Source: Lacinutrix neustonica (GTDB taxonomy: Bacteria > Bacteroidota > Bacteroidia > Flavobacteriales > Flavobacteriaceae). From it: a stretch of DNA of 64,000 nucleotides. The stretch is taken from assembly GCF_026625145.1 (NCBI RefSeq), contig NZ_CP113088.1, positions 3,513,501 to 3,577,500 of the forward strand. The letters are read 5' to 3'. The position numbers and the translations under genes are program-made. Position 1 is the stretch's first letter; every line of letters starts with the position of its first letter. A model generated the notes under the pieces. The model ran no database searches and had not been told where the DNA came from. It saw only the letters and a list, made by a program, of their open reading frames with translations. Below are positions 20,975 through 31,102 of the stretch, one piece after another.

Positions 20975-21897
20975 TGGAATTACACGCTAAAATATACATC
21001 GCTGGACATAAGGGTATGGTGGGGTCTGCACTTTTGCGCCTATTAAAAGCAAAAGGCTATACTAATTTTTTATTACGTGCTTCGTCAGAATTAGATTTAA
21101 CCAACCAACAAAGTGTCGCTGAGTTCTTTAAAAAAGAACAACCTGAATTCGTGTTTTTGGCGGCGGCAAAAGTGGGTGGTATAGAAGCAAATAACACCTA
21201 TAGAGCACAGTTTTTGTACGAAAATTTAATGATTCAGAATAACGTGATTCATCAAAGTTATGTGCATCAGGTGAAGAAATTGTTGTTTCTAGCGTCCTCT
21301 TGTATCTATCCTAAATTAGCAGCGCAACCTATAAAAGAAAACTATTTGTTAACTGGTACATTGGAACCCACAAACGAGCCTTATGCCATTGCAAAAATTG
21401 CTGGTATCAAATTATGTGAGAGTTACAACCGACAATATGGTTGTGATTTCATTTCGGTGATGCCCACCAATTTATATGGCCCTAACGACAATTACGACCT
21501 AAAAAACGCACACGTACTACCTGCTTTATTACGAAAATTTCATGAAGCGAAAGTGAATAATCTACCAACGGTTGAGGTTTGGGGGAGCGGCACACCAAAA
21601 CGGGAGTTCTTGCATGTGGACGATTTGGCCAATGCTTGCTTTCATTTGATGGAGACGTACCAGGGTAATGTGTCTGTAAATGTAGGGACGGGGGAAGATT
21701 TATCCATAAAAGCTTTGGCAGAGTTAATTAAAAAAACAGTGGGATACGCGGGAACGATTGTTTGGAATAGCGATAAGCCGGACGGCACACCTCGAAAATT
21801 GCTAGATGTGTCTTTAATGCACAGTTTAGGTTGGCGCCATAGTATCGATTTAGAAGCGGGTATAAAAGCCGTGTATATAAATAAATTTTTAAATTAG
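20974..21897 (+). CDS. fcl: GDP-L-fucose synthase
   Basis: Converts GDP-4-keto-6-deoxymannose to GDP-L-fucose by epimerisation and reduction. [13 protein letters not shown] is the cofactor motif, [16 protein letters not shown] and [15 protein letters not shown] are family signatures and the catalytic Tyr-x3-Lys is [13 protein letters not shown] near residue 136. The 307-residue frame is intact. It directly follows gmd with a one-base overlap, so the two genes form a complete GDP-fucose module. At least one fucosyltransferase is therefore expected in the locus. Confidence 0.93.
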   Translation: MELHAKIYIAGHKGMVGSALLRLLKAKGYTNFLLRASSELDLTNQQSVAEFFKKEQPEFVFLAAAKVGGIEANNTYRAQFLYENLMIQNNVIHQSYVHQVKKLLFLASSCIYPKLAAQPIKENYLLTGTLEPTNEPYAIAKIAGIKLCESYNRQYGCDFISVMPTNLYGPNDNYDLKNAHVLPALLRKFHEAKVNNLPTVEVWGSGTPKREFLHVDDLANACFHLMETYQGNVSVNVGTGEDLSIKALAELIKKTVGYAGTIVWNSDKPDGTPRKLLDVSLMHSLGWRHSIDLEAGIKAVYINKFLN

Positions 21898-21902
21898 AGC
21901 TT

Positions 21903-22727
21903 GTGCTAATTTCAATCATTACTATTAATTATAACGATGTTGTTGGTTTAGAACGCACCATTACCAGTGTTAAGCAACAGGACTTCGAAGATTTCGAACA
22001 TATTATTATCGATGGCAATAGTTATGATGGAAGCAAAAGCATCATTGAAAAATATAAAAACCATATTGGTTATAGTATTAGTGAGCCAGATGGAGGTATT
22101 TACCATGCTATGAATAAGGGGATTGATCGCGCGCAAGGCGACTATGTGCTTTTTTTAAATAGTGGTGACGCCCTATATGACCCCACCGTTTTAAAAGCTT
22201 GTGCTGGTCATTTAAGTACAACAAGCATTGTGTTTGGTAATTTAGTTAAAGTGGATATGCAGGGTGAAACCACAATCGATTACGGACACAGAAATGCTAA
22301 ACTCACCTTAAAAACTTTCTTTTTTTCGACCATCAATCATCCGTCAACCTTTATTAAAAGAACACTCTTTCAGCAGTATGGGGTTTATGATGAAGACCTA
22401 AAAATAGTAGCCGATTGGAAGTTTTTTTTAATCGTTTTAGGCCTAAACGCAAACACTTATAAATATATCAATATTTTGGTGTCCACCTTTTATATGGATG
22501 GCATTAGCAATAGTAATCTAGAACTAAGACAAGCCGAGCGTGATTCTGTTTTAAAAGCTTTAATTCCTTTACCTATTTATGAAGATTATATACAGTTTAA
22601 TACAGATTCGCAATGGTTAACCTCCAACAGGTTTAAAATGCTGTTAGAACTGGAACAATACACGGTCCCAAAAAAAATAATGTCTTTGGTACTGCGCCTA
22701 CTTGTGAAACTCTACAAAAGAAATTAA
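21903..22727 (+). CDS. Glycosyltransferase family 2 (WcaE-like)
   Basis: Intact 274-residue GT-A enzyme starting at GTG. LISIITINYNDVVGLERT is the nucleotide-binding strand, IIDGNSYDGS and SEPDGGIYHAMNKGI carry the acidic motif, and FLNSGDALYDP is the DxD-equivalent site. This pattern is common among transferases acting with colanic-acid-like loci (WcaE group), which fits the preceding GDP-fucose genes, but the donor is not proved. Confidence 0.82.
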   Translation: MLISIITINYNDVVGLERTITSVKQQDFEDFEHIIIDGNSYDGSKSIIEKYKNHIGYSISEPDGGIYHAMNKGIDRAQGDYVLFLNSGDALYDPTVLKACAGHLSTTSIVFGNLVKVDMQGETTIDYGHRNAKLTLKTFFFSTINHPSTFIKRTLFQQYGVYDEDLKIVADWKFFLIVLGLNANTYKYINILVSTFYMDGISNSNLELRQAERDSVLKALIPLPIYEDYIQFNTDSQWLTSNRFKMLLELEQYTVPKKIMSLVLRLLVKLYKRN

Positions 22728-23686
22728 ATGCAAACACCAGTCGCTTTAGTTTCTATAATTATACCAACCTACAATCGTGCACTCATTGTAGGTGAAACCT
22801 TAGAGTCGATAAGAGCACAAACCCATGACCATTGGGAATGTATTATTGTAGATGATGGCAGTACCGACCATACGCTTGATGTACTCAATACCTATGCGGC
22901 CAAAGACCATAGATTTAAAATTTACCAACGGCCGAGACCACTTAAAAAAGGGGCCAAACAGTTGCAGAAACTATGGATTTGAAAAAAGTCGAGGCGACAT
23001 TATCAATTGGTTCGATAGTGATGATCTTTACCAGCCCCATGCGCTAGCTGAGGTTGTTACCCATTGGCAAGAGGGCGTCGATGCCGTGGTCGTGAAAGTA
23101 GAACGTTTTAATTCAGAGACCGGGAAAACAGTAGACTACAATACCATACAATCTAACACCCTTATTGAAGATTATTTAACAGGTAAGATCACCTTCTATG
23201 TTTGCGGACCATTTTGGACACGTTCCTTTTTAGAACAACAACAGGATTTATTTGATCCATATATTAGAAATTTAGACGATTGGGATTTTAATTTGAGAAT
23301 GTTATATCAAAAGCCTCACATCGTGTATTTAGACCAAGCTTTAATTCGGTATCGCAAATTTCATTGGTCGTTGTCTAAAGCACTGGTGCATCATAACGAT
23401 GCCGAAATCCGTTCAGCATTTTATGCCGAGAGAAAAACATGTGGCCTTATTAAAAGCTAAAAAACATGAGGCGTTAAAGCCATTCAACACCTATATTATA
23501 CAGCAATACAAGAAGCATTTAAAAGCATTGCTTTATGCTAATAATAATTTTAGTAAAACCATATTAAAACGCTTAGTAATAAAACAATTATCGTTATTTA
23601 GAATCGTAGATGCCGTTAAAACCTTTGCCATTGTTGGCTTTTATCTGTCATTTAAAAAAGGACATTTCTTATTAAAAAAACTATAA
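22728..23686 (+). CDS. Glycosyltransferase family 2 (two breaks)
   Basis: GT-A enzyme of about 318 residues with VSIIIPTYNRALIVGETL, IIVDDGSTDHTLDVL and FDSDDLYQPHALAEVV. Breaks at 22932-22936 (CCGAG) and 23426-23430 (CCGAG) restore to CCGG; the first join reads RPDHLKKGPNSCRNYGF, which matches the paralogue at 24915 (GANGCRNYGFTLAQG). It starts directly on the base after the previous stop and its C-terminus contains a short hydrophobic segment. It and the gene at 24915 appear to have arisen by duplication on both sides of a GT4 gene. Confidence 0.82.
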
Positions 23687-23689
23687 CTA

Positions 23690-24910
23690 TTGAAACCGAC
23701 CCTTGTTTTTAAAACCCACCTATTTCCTACAGCTTCAGAAACGTTTGTGGTCTCTAATGTGGTGGCAGCGATTACCATGGGGTACGATGTTAAAATAATT
23801 GCAGATCGTATTAATCCCATTCAAGAAGGATCTCAGGCAGCGCTTCTAGAGAAACATGAGGTTATGCGTTTCGTAGCGACAATAACGCCCCCTCAACATA
23901 AATTGAAACGTCTTTTTAAAGCGTTTCAATATGTGTTACACCCCATGTTGCTTTATTATTTCATAAAATATTGTGCTACCGTTTCAAAAGTATCACTCAG
24001 TTATCTCTTTATTTTAAAGTTTTATTCCAACTATAGAAATACCGACGTTTTTCACATTCATTTTGCGACTAATGCGACAGATATTTCTATTCTTAAACGT
24101 ATTGGATACCTCCGTGCTAAGGTGTTGGTTACCTTTCATGGGTTTGATGCGCATTACAACAATGACTTAGAAAAGGAGGCGGTGATTAATCGCTATAAAC
24201 CATGGTATTCCGTTTGGGATAAAGTCACTGTTAATACCTTATTTTTAAAACAACAGGTCCTCAGTTTAGGGTATCCGGAAACAGGAATATCTGTAGTGCC
24301 TATGGCCATAGATTTAGAATTTTATTCGCCTATTATCTATCCTAAGACTATTAATAACAGAGAAACGTACCGCTTGATTAGTGTTGGAAGACTGGTGCCT
24401 GTTAAAGGACACCAATATGGTATTGAGGCGGTAAAAAAATTGGTGGATAATGGTTATGATATTAAATATACGATTCTTGGGTATGGCTTTTTACATGAGG
24501 CATTGGCATCACAAATTAAAGCTTTAAATTTAGAGCAGCATGTCTTTTTGTATGGTCAAGCCACTCAGGAAGAAATAAAACAGGAGTTAGAACAGGCTCA
24601 CCTTTTTTTAATGACCTCCATAAAGGATGCTACTGGAAGAGAAGAAACGCAGGGCGTTGTGACGGCAGAAGCGCAAGCTATGGGGTTGCCAGTAGTTGGA
24701 TTTAATAGTGGTGGGATACCGCATACCGTTACAGACAAAACAAGTATTTTAGTAGCGCAAAAAAACAGTGACGCTTTAGCGAAAGCAGTCAGCACGCTTT
24801 TAGAAGATAAAGAAATGTATTATACCATGAGCTTAGAGGCCAAAATATGGGCCCATGCCACGTTTGGATTGCCTAAAATGATTGCCAGGTATTATCAAGA
24901 TTTAATATAA
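23690..24910 (+). CDS. Glycosyltransferase family 4
   Basis: Intact 406-residue GT-B enzyme starting at TTG. HFATNATDISILKRIG and VTFHGFDAHYNNDLEKE form the acceptor side, VGRLVPVKGHQYGIEAV begins the donor domain, and TQGVVTAEAQAMGLPVVGF has the E-x7-E motif. The architecture resembles the WcaL/AmsK colanic-acid galactosyltransferase group. The gene lies between two paralogous GT2 genes. Confidence 0.84.
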   Translation: MKPTLVFKTHLFPTASETFVVSNVVAAITMGYDVKIIADRINPIQEGSQAALLEKHEVMRFVATITPPQHKLKRLFKAFQYVLHPMLLYYFIKYCATVSKVSLSYLFILKFYSNYRNTDVFHIHFATNATDISILKRIGYLRAKVLVTFHGFDAHYNNDLEKEAVINRYKPWYSVWDKVTVNTLFLKQQVLSLGYPETGISVVPMAIDLEFYSPIIYPKTINNRETYRLISVGRLVPVKGHQYGIEAVKKLVDNGYDIKYTILGYGFLHEALASQIKALNLEQHVFLYGQATQEEIKQELEQAHLFLMTSIKDATGREETQGVVTAEAQAMGLPVVGFNSGGIPHTVTDKTSILVAQKNSDALAKAVSTLLEDKEMYYTMSLEAKIWAHATFGLPKMIARYYQDLI

Positions 24911-24914
24911 CCCG

Positions 24915-25868
24915 ATGTCAAAACCTTTAGTGTCTATAGTCATGCCCGTGTATAATCGTGCCGCCTTAATTCAAGCAACGCTTGAGACTATTAGGGTACA
25001 AACCTATACCCATTGGGAATGTATACTAATAGATGATGGCAGTACAGATACGACAGCTGTCATCATAAATAATATAGTAGCTCAGGACCCTCGGTTTCAA
25101 TATTATAATAGACCCGATACTATTGTAAAAGGCGCTAATGGCTGCAGAAATTACGGGTTTACCTTAGCACAAGGTGAATTTATTAATTGGTTTGATAGCG
25201 ATGATGTTATGAAACCTGATTTTATTGCTAAAAAGCTAGCCGCTTTTGCAGGCGATACAGAGGCTGTGCTTCATAGAAATGACTATGCGAATTACCAATT
25301 AACACGCTACAGAACAAGTAAATTTGTATACAAGCATACGCAAAGCTTATTTTATAATTATGCCATGGATGCTATTGAAATTCAAACCTGTGGTTTCATG
25401 TGGCGAAAAGTATATCTTGAAGATAAAGCATTATTTAATGATACGATAGAACGCTATCAAGATAACGAGTTTCATATAAGGATGTTGGCACTAAGACCAA
25501 ATGTAGTCATCATAGATCACGTTTTAGCCACTATTAGAGGGGGTGATGGAGCGGTTGATCAAATTAGTTCCCGCGCTAATGTCTCTAAAAAAAAACTATA
25601 CGATATTTTCTATTTTAGATATCAAACATTGAAATTGGCAGAGCATCAAAATGTGATAAAGAAAAATGAGTTGATCCAACATGTCGCAAAAAAAATGCTT
25701 TGGGCATTCTACACGGCGTTACAATGTGAAAGTAATCGCATGGAACGATTTAAAGATCTTCGTAAATATTACAGCAAGCTGAATATTGTATATTTGAATA
25801 AAGACATTGGTTTTATTACAAAGTTTAAATCGCATATATATCTATTTAAGATTTTAATCTTTAGGTAA
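24915..25868 (+). CDS. Glycosyltransferase family 2
   Basis: Intact 317-residue GT-A transferase with LVSIVMPVYNRAALIQATL, CILIDDGSTDTTAVII and NWFDSDDVMKPDF containing the metal-binding DxD-like Asp pair. It is closely similar to the gene at 22728 across the first 110 residues (compare GCRNYGF and NWFDSDD in both). The ATG is 4 bases after the preceding stop. Donor and acceptor are unknown. Confidence 0.83.
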   Translation: MSKPLVSIVMPVYNRAALIQATLETIRVQTYTHWECILIDDGSTDTTAVIINNIVAQDPRFQYYNRPDTIVKGANGCRNYGFTLAQGEFINWFDSDDVMKPDFIAKKLAAFAGDTEAVLHRNDYANYQLTRYRTSKFVYKHTQSLFYNYAMDAIEIQTCGFMWRKVYLEDKALFNDTIERYQDNEFHIRMLALRPNVVIIDHVLATIRGGDGAVDQISSRANVSKKKLYDIFYFRYQTLKLAEHQNVIKKNELIQHVAKKMLWAFYTALQCESNRMERFKDLRKYYSKLNIVYLNKDIGFITKFKSHIYLFKILIFR

Positions 25869-25889
25869 CCATTAATAAAAAAAAGAGGA

Positions 25890-26958
25890 TTGATAACTAT
25901 AATCTTAACATATAGAGACAGAAATATAAACATATTAAAAAATTGTTTAGCCACTCTCGCCAATCAAGTGACTAAAAACTTTGATGTCATTTTAGTAGAT
26001 TATGGAAGTACCTCTAATTACAAAAATGAATTGTGCGTTTTAATAGATGCATACAGTTTTGTAAAACTCATTCGTTGTGAAACAGAACAACAGTTATGGT
26101 GTAAATCTAGAGCCATTAACATCGCGTTAAAAACCATTGAAAGCCCCTATTGTTTTATTGGCGATGTCGATATGTTGTATCATCCAGGAGTTTATTACGG
26201 TATTAGAGCAGGTGGCTAAAGAACGGGTGGCTACCTATTTTCAAGTGGGTTTTTTAAGTGAAACAGAATCTAAAAAAACAAAACCTTTTGGAGCCTATAA
26301 GGTGGCTTTTAAATCTAATAATCAAGCCACAGGGATGACCGTATACAATACAGAACTTTTAAAGTCTATAGGAGGTTACGACGAATTCTACAATGGCTGG
26401 GGAAGTGAAGATACCGATGTGCATGTGCGCTTGAAAAATGCGGGACATACTGTGCGCTTTTATTCAGATGCACTGCTAATACTTCATCAATGGCATGCCA
26501 AGCACTATAGAATGAATAATGATAATTCACCGCTTCATTCTCGTTTAGAGCAAATAAATGCGGCCTATTTGGATCTCGTTGCGTCAACCAATAGAATGAA
26601 AGCAAATACAGACCAAGAATGGGGAGTGTATCATGCAGAAGACTATAAGCAACTACAACATAGTGATGAAACGTATAATATTACGAATAGGGGAGGCACA
26701 ATTACTGCTTTTATAAATGGGGTCTTGTTGCCCGCGACTAACAAAGTCATTCACCTCCAAGTAAATGTACACAAGGATTACAAATCCTTTAAACAAACGA
26801 TAAAAAAACGACTAGGAAAGAAAACCATGGCCTTTGATAGTATGCAAGAGATCAATGATCAATTATTAGAGTGTATTATAAGAAACTTGAGAAACCAGCC
26901 TTATAAATATCAATATAATAGAAATGATGAGACCATCACATTAATCATTAAATTATAA
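25890..26958 (+). CDS. Glycosyltransferase family 2 with galactosyltransferase-type C-terminal domain (one break)
   Basis: About 355 residues from a TTG start. The N-terminal GT-A part has LITIILTYRDRNINIL and FIGDVDMLYHPEF; the centre has IGGYDEFYNGWGSEDTDV, the motif of the Glyco_transf_7C (beta-1,4-galactosyltransferase-like) domain found in chondroitin-type polymerases. The last 100 residues have no recognised domain. The frame breaks at 26184-26188 (CCAGG for CCGG), within the acidic motif itself, and restoring it gives the expected HPEFITVLEQV. Confidence 0.8.
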
Positions 26959-26961
26959 GTC

Positions 26962-28101
26962 ATGCGAATATTAATGGTTTCTATGAATTCTATTCATTTT
27001 CAACGCTGGACCAATCAACTTAAAGACTCGGACATGAGGTGTTTTGGTTCGATATTAAAGATGGAGCAACAGTTCCCAGCTTGTCGTGGTTAACAGCCTT
27101 TCAAAATTGGAAATTCAGGTGGCCTCATTGGAGCGGGCGTTATTTTATAAAAAAGAAATGGCCGAACGTGTATAAAGTTCTAGAAAAAGATACCGCTAAA
27201 GCTTTTGAAGATGCATTATTAGAGGTGAAGCGAGACGCGGTGCACAGTTTTGTGCTTTACCTATCCTGCGTCCCTATTTTAAAAGTTATGCAAAAACATA
27301 GTAACCTAAAATGGATCTATTCGTCTTGGGGAAGTGATTTGTACTATTTTAAAGAATTTCCAGCATACAGAAAAGACATTGAAGCCGTTTTACAGCGCGT
27401 CAATTATTTGTTTACAGATTGTAAAAGAGATGTGCAACTAGCAAAAGACATGGGGTTTAATGGAACGGTCTTAGGCACTTTTCCTGGTGGGGGAGGCTAT
27501 GATTTTTCAATAGCGAACACCTTAATAAAAACACCTGTTTTAGCGCGTAAAATTATTTTAATAAAGGGGTATCAAGGACGTTCTGGAAGAGCGATTGAGG
27601 TATTGAAAGCTTTAGAACCCTTGAAAAGGGAATTAAAAAAGTATCAACTTGTAATTTTTGGGGCAGATCCTGAAGTACTATCATATATAGAGAACCATAC
27701 ATGGTTTAAACATTTAGATATGCGCGTATATTCAAAATCAAAAATACTGTCCCACCGAGACTATTTTAAAACTAATGGGCACTGCATTACTATATATAGG
27801 AAATAGTGCGAGTGATGGTTTGCCAAATACGCTGCTAGAAGCTATAGTATGTGGTGCGTTTCCTATACAGTCTAATCCTGGAGGGGCTTCTGAAGATATT
27901 ATTACAACAGAAAAAAACGGGTTACTTATTCAAGAGTGCAGTCATATTGAAACCATAACACAACAAATTAAAAAAGCGTTAGAAACACCAGACTTAATTG
28001 AACAGGCCTATCATTATAATCAGAATATAGTGAAGCCTCAGTTGGAAATCACTCTTATAAAAGCAAAGGTTTTGAAGGCTTACAAAAGTGTTGTCTATTA
28101 A
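26962..28101 (+). CDS. Glycosyltransferase family 4 (two breaks)
   Basis: About 379 residues. The true start is the ATG at 26962 (MRILMVSMNSIHFQRWTNQL). WIYSSWGSDLYYFKEFP marks the acceptor domain, and SASDGLPNTLLEAIVC with FPIQSNPGGASE is the donor site, with the E-x7-E element. Breaks at 27029-27031 (CGG) and 27755-27759 (CCGAG) restore to CCGG; after the second, the join reads RTILKLMGTALLYIGNS. About 130 bases without a gene follow, the largest gap inside the locus, so a new transcript could start before the nonulosonic-acid genes. Confidence 0.8.
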
Positions 28102-28230
28102 TTTTTAGACTTAAGGGAGTGTTTTAATTACAACACCTACACAATGACCTTTTATCCTAATTTTTACTGTTTCAACGTTAAAAAATGTATTTTAGCAGAA
28201 GTAATGCGTTAACTAATCGATTGGCATTTA

Positions 28231-29385
28231 ATGAAAAAAATAGGATTTATACCACTAAGAAAAGGCTCTAAAGGCATCCCTGGTAAAAATAAACGAAAAA
28301 TGGTGGGAAGACCTTTATTTACCTGGGTTTTGGGCGAAGCTATTTTTTCAGACTTAGATGAAATTATTATTTATACAGATGATGAAGCCATTATCAATTT
28401 TATTTCTAAAGAATACCAGTGGACCACTAAAGTAAAAGCACAATTGAGAAGCGACGAAAGCGCTAGTGATACAGCAACGACAGAAATGGCTATGTTAGAA
28501 TATTGTGATAGTATTGCTTATGATTTTGACGCCTTTTGTTTGTTGCAAGCCACCTCTCCGTTTACTACAAGAGCAGACATTAACGCCTGTTTATCAAAAT
28601 TAAATGAAGGGTACGATTCTGCACTAACGGTAGTAAATACGCACCGCTTTTTGTGGAATGAAAATGGGACGCCTGTAAATTATAATCCACTACAACGACC
28701 AAGACGACAAGATTTTGAAGGGGTACTCATAGAAAATGGAGCGGTATATACCACAACAAAAGTGGCGCTTAAAAAAAATAAAAACAGACTAGGCGAAAAA
28801 ACAGCTATTGTAAAAATGCCTGAAGCATCTCTATTGGAAATAGATTCAGAAAACGATTGGATTTCGGTTGAGCAATTGCTCATCGAGCGGCAAAAGAGGG
28901 CTAAAATAGCCTCGAAAATCACACATGTGGTTTTAGATGTTGATGGTGTGTTTACAGATGGTACCATAACCTATACAAAAGACGGAGAACATACAAAAAG
29001 CTTCGATATGCGCGATGGCATGGGCTTAGAGATATTAAGGCAATTTGATGTTAAAGTGCTAGTGATGACTTCAGAAAACTCTGAGCTTGTGGCCAAACGC
29101 ATGCAGAAATTAAATATTGAACAGGTGTATTTGGGGGTGAAAGATAAATACAGCTTGCTTCAACATATTATAAAAGAACAAAAACTAGCCATCACTAATT
29201 TTGCGTATATAGGTGATGATGTTAACGATTTAACAAATATCTGTAGCGTGGGCTGGTCTTTAGCCCCTAATAATGCGACAGCTATTGTAAAGCAGCATGC
29301 CGACATCGTTTTGTCGAAACCCTCCGGAGCTGGAGCGATTAGAGAAGCCTGTGCGTTTATTATGAATTATAATAAGAGATTCTAA
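28231..29385 (+). CDS. CMP-nonulosonate cytidylyltransferase fused to KdsC-like HAD phosphatase
   Basis: Intact 384-residue bifunctional protein. Residues 1-225 are a NeuA/KdsB-type cytidylyltransferase (FIPLRKGSKGIPGKNKR loop, then LLQATSPFTTRADI and RPRRQDFEGVLIENGAVY). Residues 230-384 are a C0-type HAD phosphatase: VVLDVDGVFTDGTITY with the nucleophilic Asp, KSFDMRDGMGLEIL, and YIGDDVNDL. The same fusion occurs in animal CMP-sialate synthetases and some bacteria. In pathways that pass through a 9-phosphate, the phosphatase domain would release the free acid before activation with CTP. The synthase gene follows 4 bases later. Confidence 0.88.
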   Translation: MKKIGFIPLRKGSKGIPGKNKRKMVGRPLFTWVLGEAIFSDLDEIIIYTDDEAIINFISKEYQWTTKVKAQLRSDESASDTATTEMAMLEYCDSIAYDFDAFCLLQATSPFTTRADINACLSKLNEGYDSALTVVNTHRFLWNENGTPVNYNPLQRPRRQDFEGVLIENGAVYTTTKVALKKNKNRLGEKTAIVKMPEASLLEIDSENDWISVEQLLIERQKRAKIASKITHVVLDVDGVFTDGTITYTKDGEHTKSFDMRDGMGLEILRQFDVKVLVMTSENSELVAKRMQKLNIEQVYLGVKDKYSLLQHIIKEQKLAITNFAYIGDDVNDLTNICSVGWSLAPNNATAIVKQHADIVLSKPSGAGAIREACAFIMNYNKRF

Positions 29386-29389
29386 ACAG

Positions 29390-30265
29390 ATGAATATTTA
29401 CAAGAAACCATATATTATTGCCGAAATTGGATGTAACCATAAAGGGGACATGACCATTGCAAAAGAACTAATTAAAGTAGCGAAAATATTTTGTAATGTG
29501 GATGCGGTGAAATTTCAAAAGCGTCATAATAAAGAATTGTTGACAGAAGAACAATACAACAGCCCGCACCCTAATCCTGCAAATTCTTATGGCAATACCT
29601 ATGGGGAACATCGGGAATTTTTAGAGTTTGATGTACAACAACATCGCGAATTAAAAACGTATTGTGAAGACATAGGCATTACCTATTCCACTTCTGTATG
29701 GGATGTCACGTCAGCACAAGAAATCGCTTCACTTAACCCTGAGTTTATAAAAATTCCTTCAGCCTGTAATAATAACGTAGTCATGTTGGAGTGGTTATGT
29801 AAAAACTACAGCGGAGAGATTCATGTTTCAACAGGAATGACCACCAAAACAGAGATAGACGCGTTGGTGATGTTGTTTAAAAAGCACAACAGAAATAAAG
29901 ATTTAGTACTTTACAATTGTACCTCAGGATATCCCGTGCCTTTTGAAGATGTTTGTTTGTTAGATATTAATCTACTAATGGATAAATATAAAGATGAGGT
30001 AAAACATATTGGTTTTTCTCGCCATCATTTAGGGATTGCGGTAGATGTTGCCGCCTACACTTTAGGAGCTAACATCATAGAACGGCATTATACGATTGAT
30101 AGAACTTGGAAAGGAACAGACCATGCCGCCTCTTTAGAGCCTATGGGCTTGCGAAAATTATCAAGAGATGTACATGCTGTTTACAAGGCCTTATCTTTTA
30201 AGAGTCAGGATATTTTGCCCATTGAACAAGTGCAGCGCGACAAATTAAAAAATCAAAAAGGATAG
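29390..30265 (+). CDS. NeuB-family nonulosonic acid (or 9-phosphate) synthase, short form
   Basis: Condenses phosphoenolpyruvate with a hexose or N-acetylhexosamine to a nine-carbon acid. YIIAEIGCNHKGDMTIAK and VDAVKFQKR are the N-terminal NeuB signatures, FIKIPSACNNNVVMLEWL and HVSTGMTTKTEID belong to the barrel, and GFSRHHLGIAVDVAAYTLG with IERHYTIDRTWKGTDHAAS completes the active site. At 291 residues it ends right after the barrel and lacks the antifreeze-like SAF domain of typical NeuB (about 345 residues). No hydrolysing 2-epimerase (NeuC) is present in the window. Confidence 0.88.
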   Translation: MNIYKKPYIIAEIGCNHKGDMTIAKELIKVAKIFCNVDAVKFQKRHNKELLTEEQYNSPHPNPANSYGNTYGEHREFLEFDVQQHRELKTYCEDIGITYSTSVWDVTSAQEIASLNPEFIKIPSACNNNVVMLEWLCKNYSGEIHVSTGMTTKTEIDALVMLFKKHNRNKDLVLYNCTSGYPVPFEDVCLLDINLLMDKYKDEVKHIGFSRHHLGIAVDVAAYTLGANIIERHYTIDRTWKGTDHAASLEPMGLRKLSRDVHAVYKALSFKSQDILPIEQVQRDKLKNQKG

Positions 30266-30266
30266 T

Positions 30267-31102
30267 ATGTTTTCAACCCAAACCATGAGGCTTTTCTGGT
30301 GGAATGAAAAAAAACTACAAGGCAAGGCCAAAGAAAATTATGGCGACCTTTTAGGGTGTTATTTGGTTGAAAAAATATCAGGGAAACGTGTGGTATGGGC
30401 CAATCCTTCAAAAAAATCAATTGCTAATTTCTTTAGTCCCATCTATGTCACCATTGGGAGTATACTAGCCCAAGTAACTACCAATTGTATTGTTTGGGGA
30501 AGTGGCATCATATCTAAAGAATATAGTATTAAAAAAGCTACGTTTCTAGCCGTTCGCGGACCGCAAACCAGAGCGCATTTACTTAATCAAGGCTATGAGG
30601 TTCCGTAGTTTATGGCGATCCCGCACTGCTATTACCGCGATTTTATCATCCTAAAATTGAAAAAACATACCGCTTAGGTATTGTGCCACATTATCAAGAT
30701 TTTAAATTCATTTCAGAAACATTTAGCGAGGATAAAAGTGTTTTGATTATTGATTTAATGACGACCAATATTGAAGCAACAACTAATCAATTTCTAAAAT
30801 GCGACACCATTGTATCCTCCTCTTTGCATGGCATTATTGTCGCGCATGCGTATGGCATTCCTGCCGTTTGGCAAAAGTTTTCTGAGGCCGTTTTTGGGGA
30901 TGATATAAAATATCAGGACTATTTTGAATCTGTTCAGTTACAACCTTATCAATCAAAAGTCATCGAAGAAAAGATGACTTTAGAGACCTTACAACAGGTG
31001 TTAAATGCGACTGAATCACTTCCTAAGCAAAAAGTGATAGACGACTTATGCGATGGATTAATGGCGGTATGCCCGTTTAAAAAGGAAATAAAGCATGAGT
31101 AA
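30267..31102 (+). CDS. Polysaccharide pyruvyl transferase (one break)
   Basis: Adds ketal-linked pyruvate to a sugar. The opening MRLFWWNEKKLQGKAKENY followed by GDLLGCYLVEKIS, the middle CIVWGSGIIS, and FLAVRGPQTRAHLLNQGY are typical of the family, as is the late block CDTIVSSSLHGIIVAHAYG with the conserved SLHG. The frame breaks at 30603-30605 (CCG for CCGG); the restored join VPVVYGDPALLLP is a hallmark (YGDPA). Restored length is 278 residues. It overlaps the next gene by 8 bases. Confidence 0.87.

Noticed and set aside
28180..28200. Promoter before the nonulosonic-acid genes (TATTTTAG)
   Set aside because: It deviates from TAnnTTTG and has no clear -33 box, though the 129-base gap keeps it possible.
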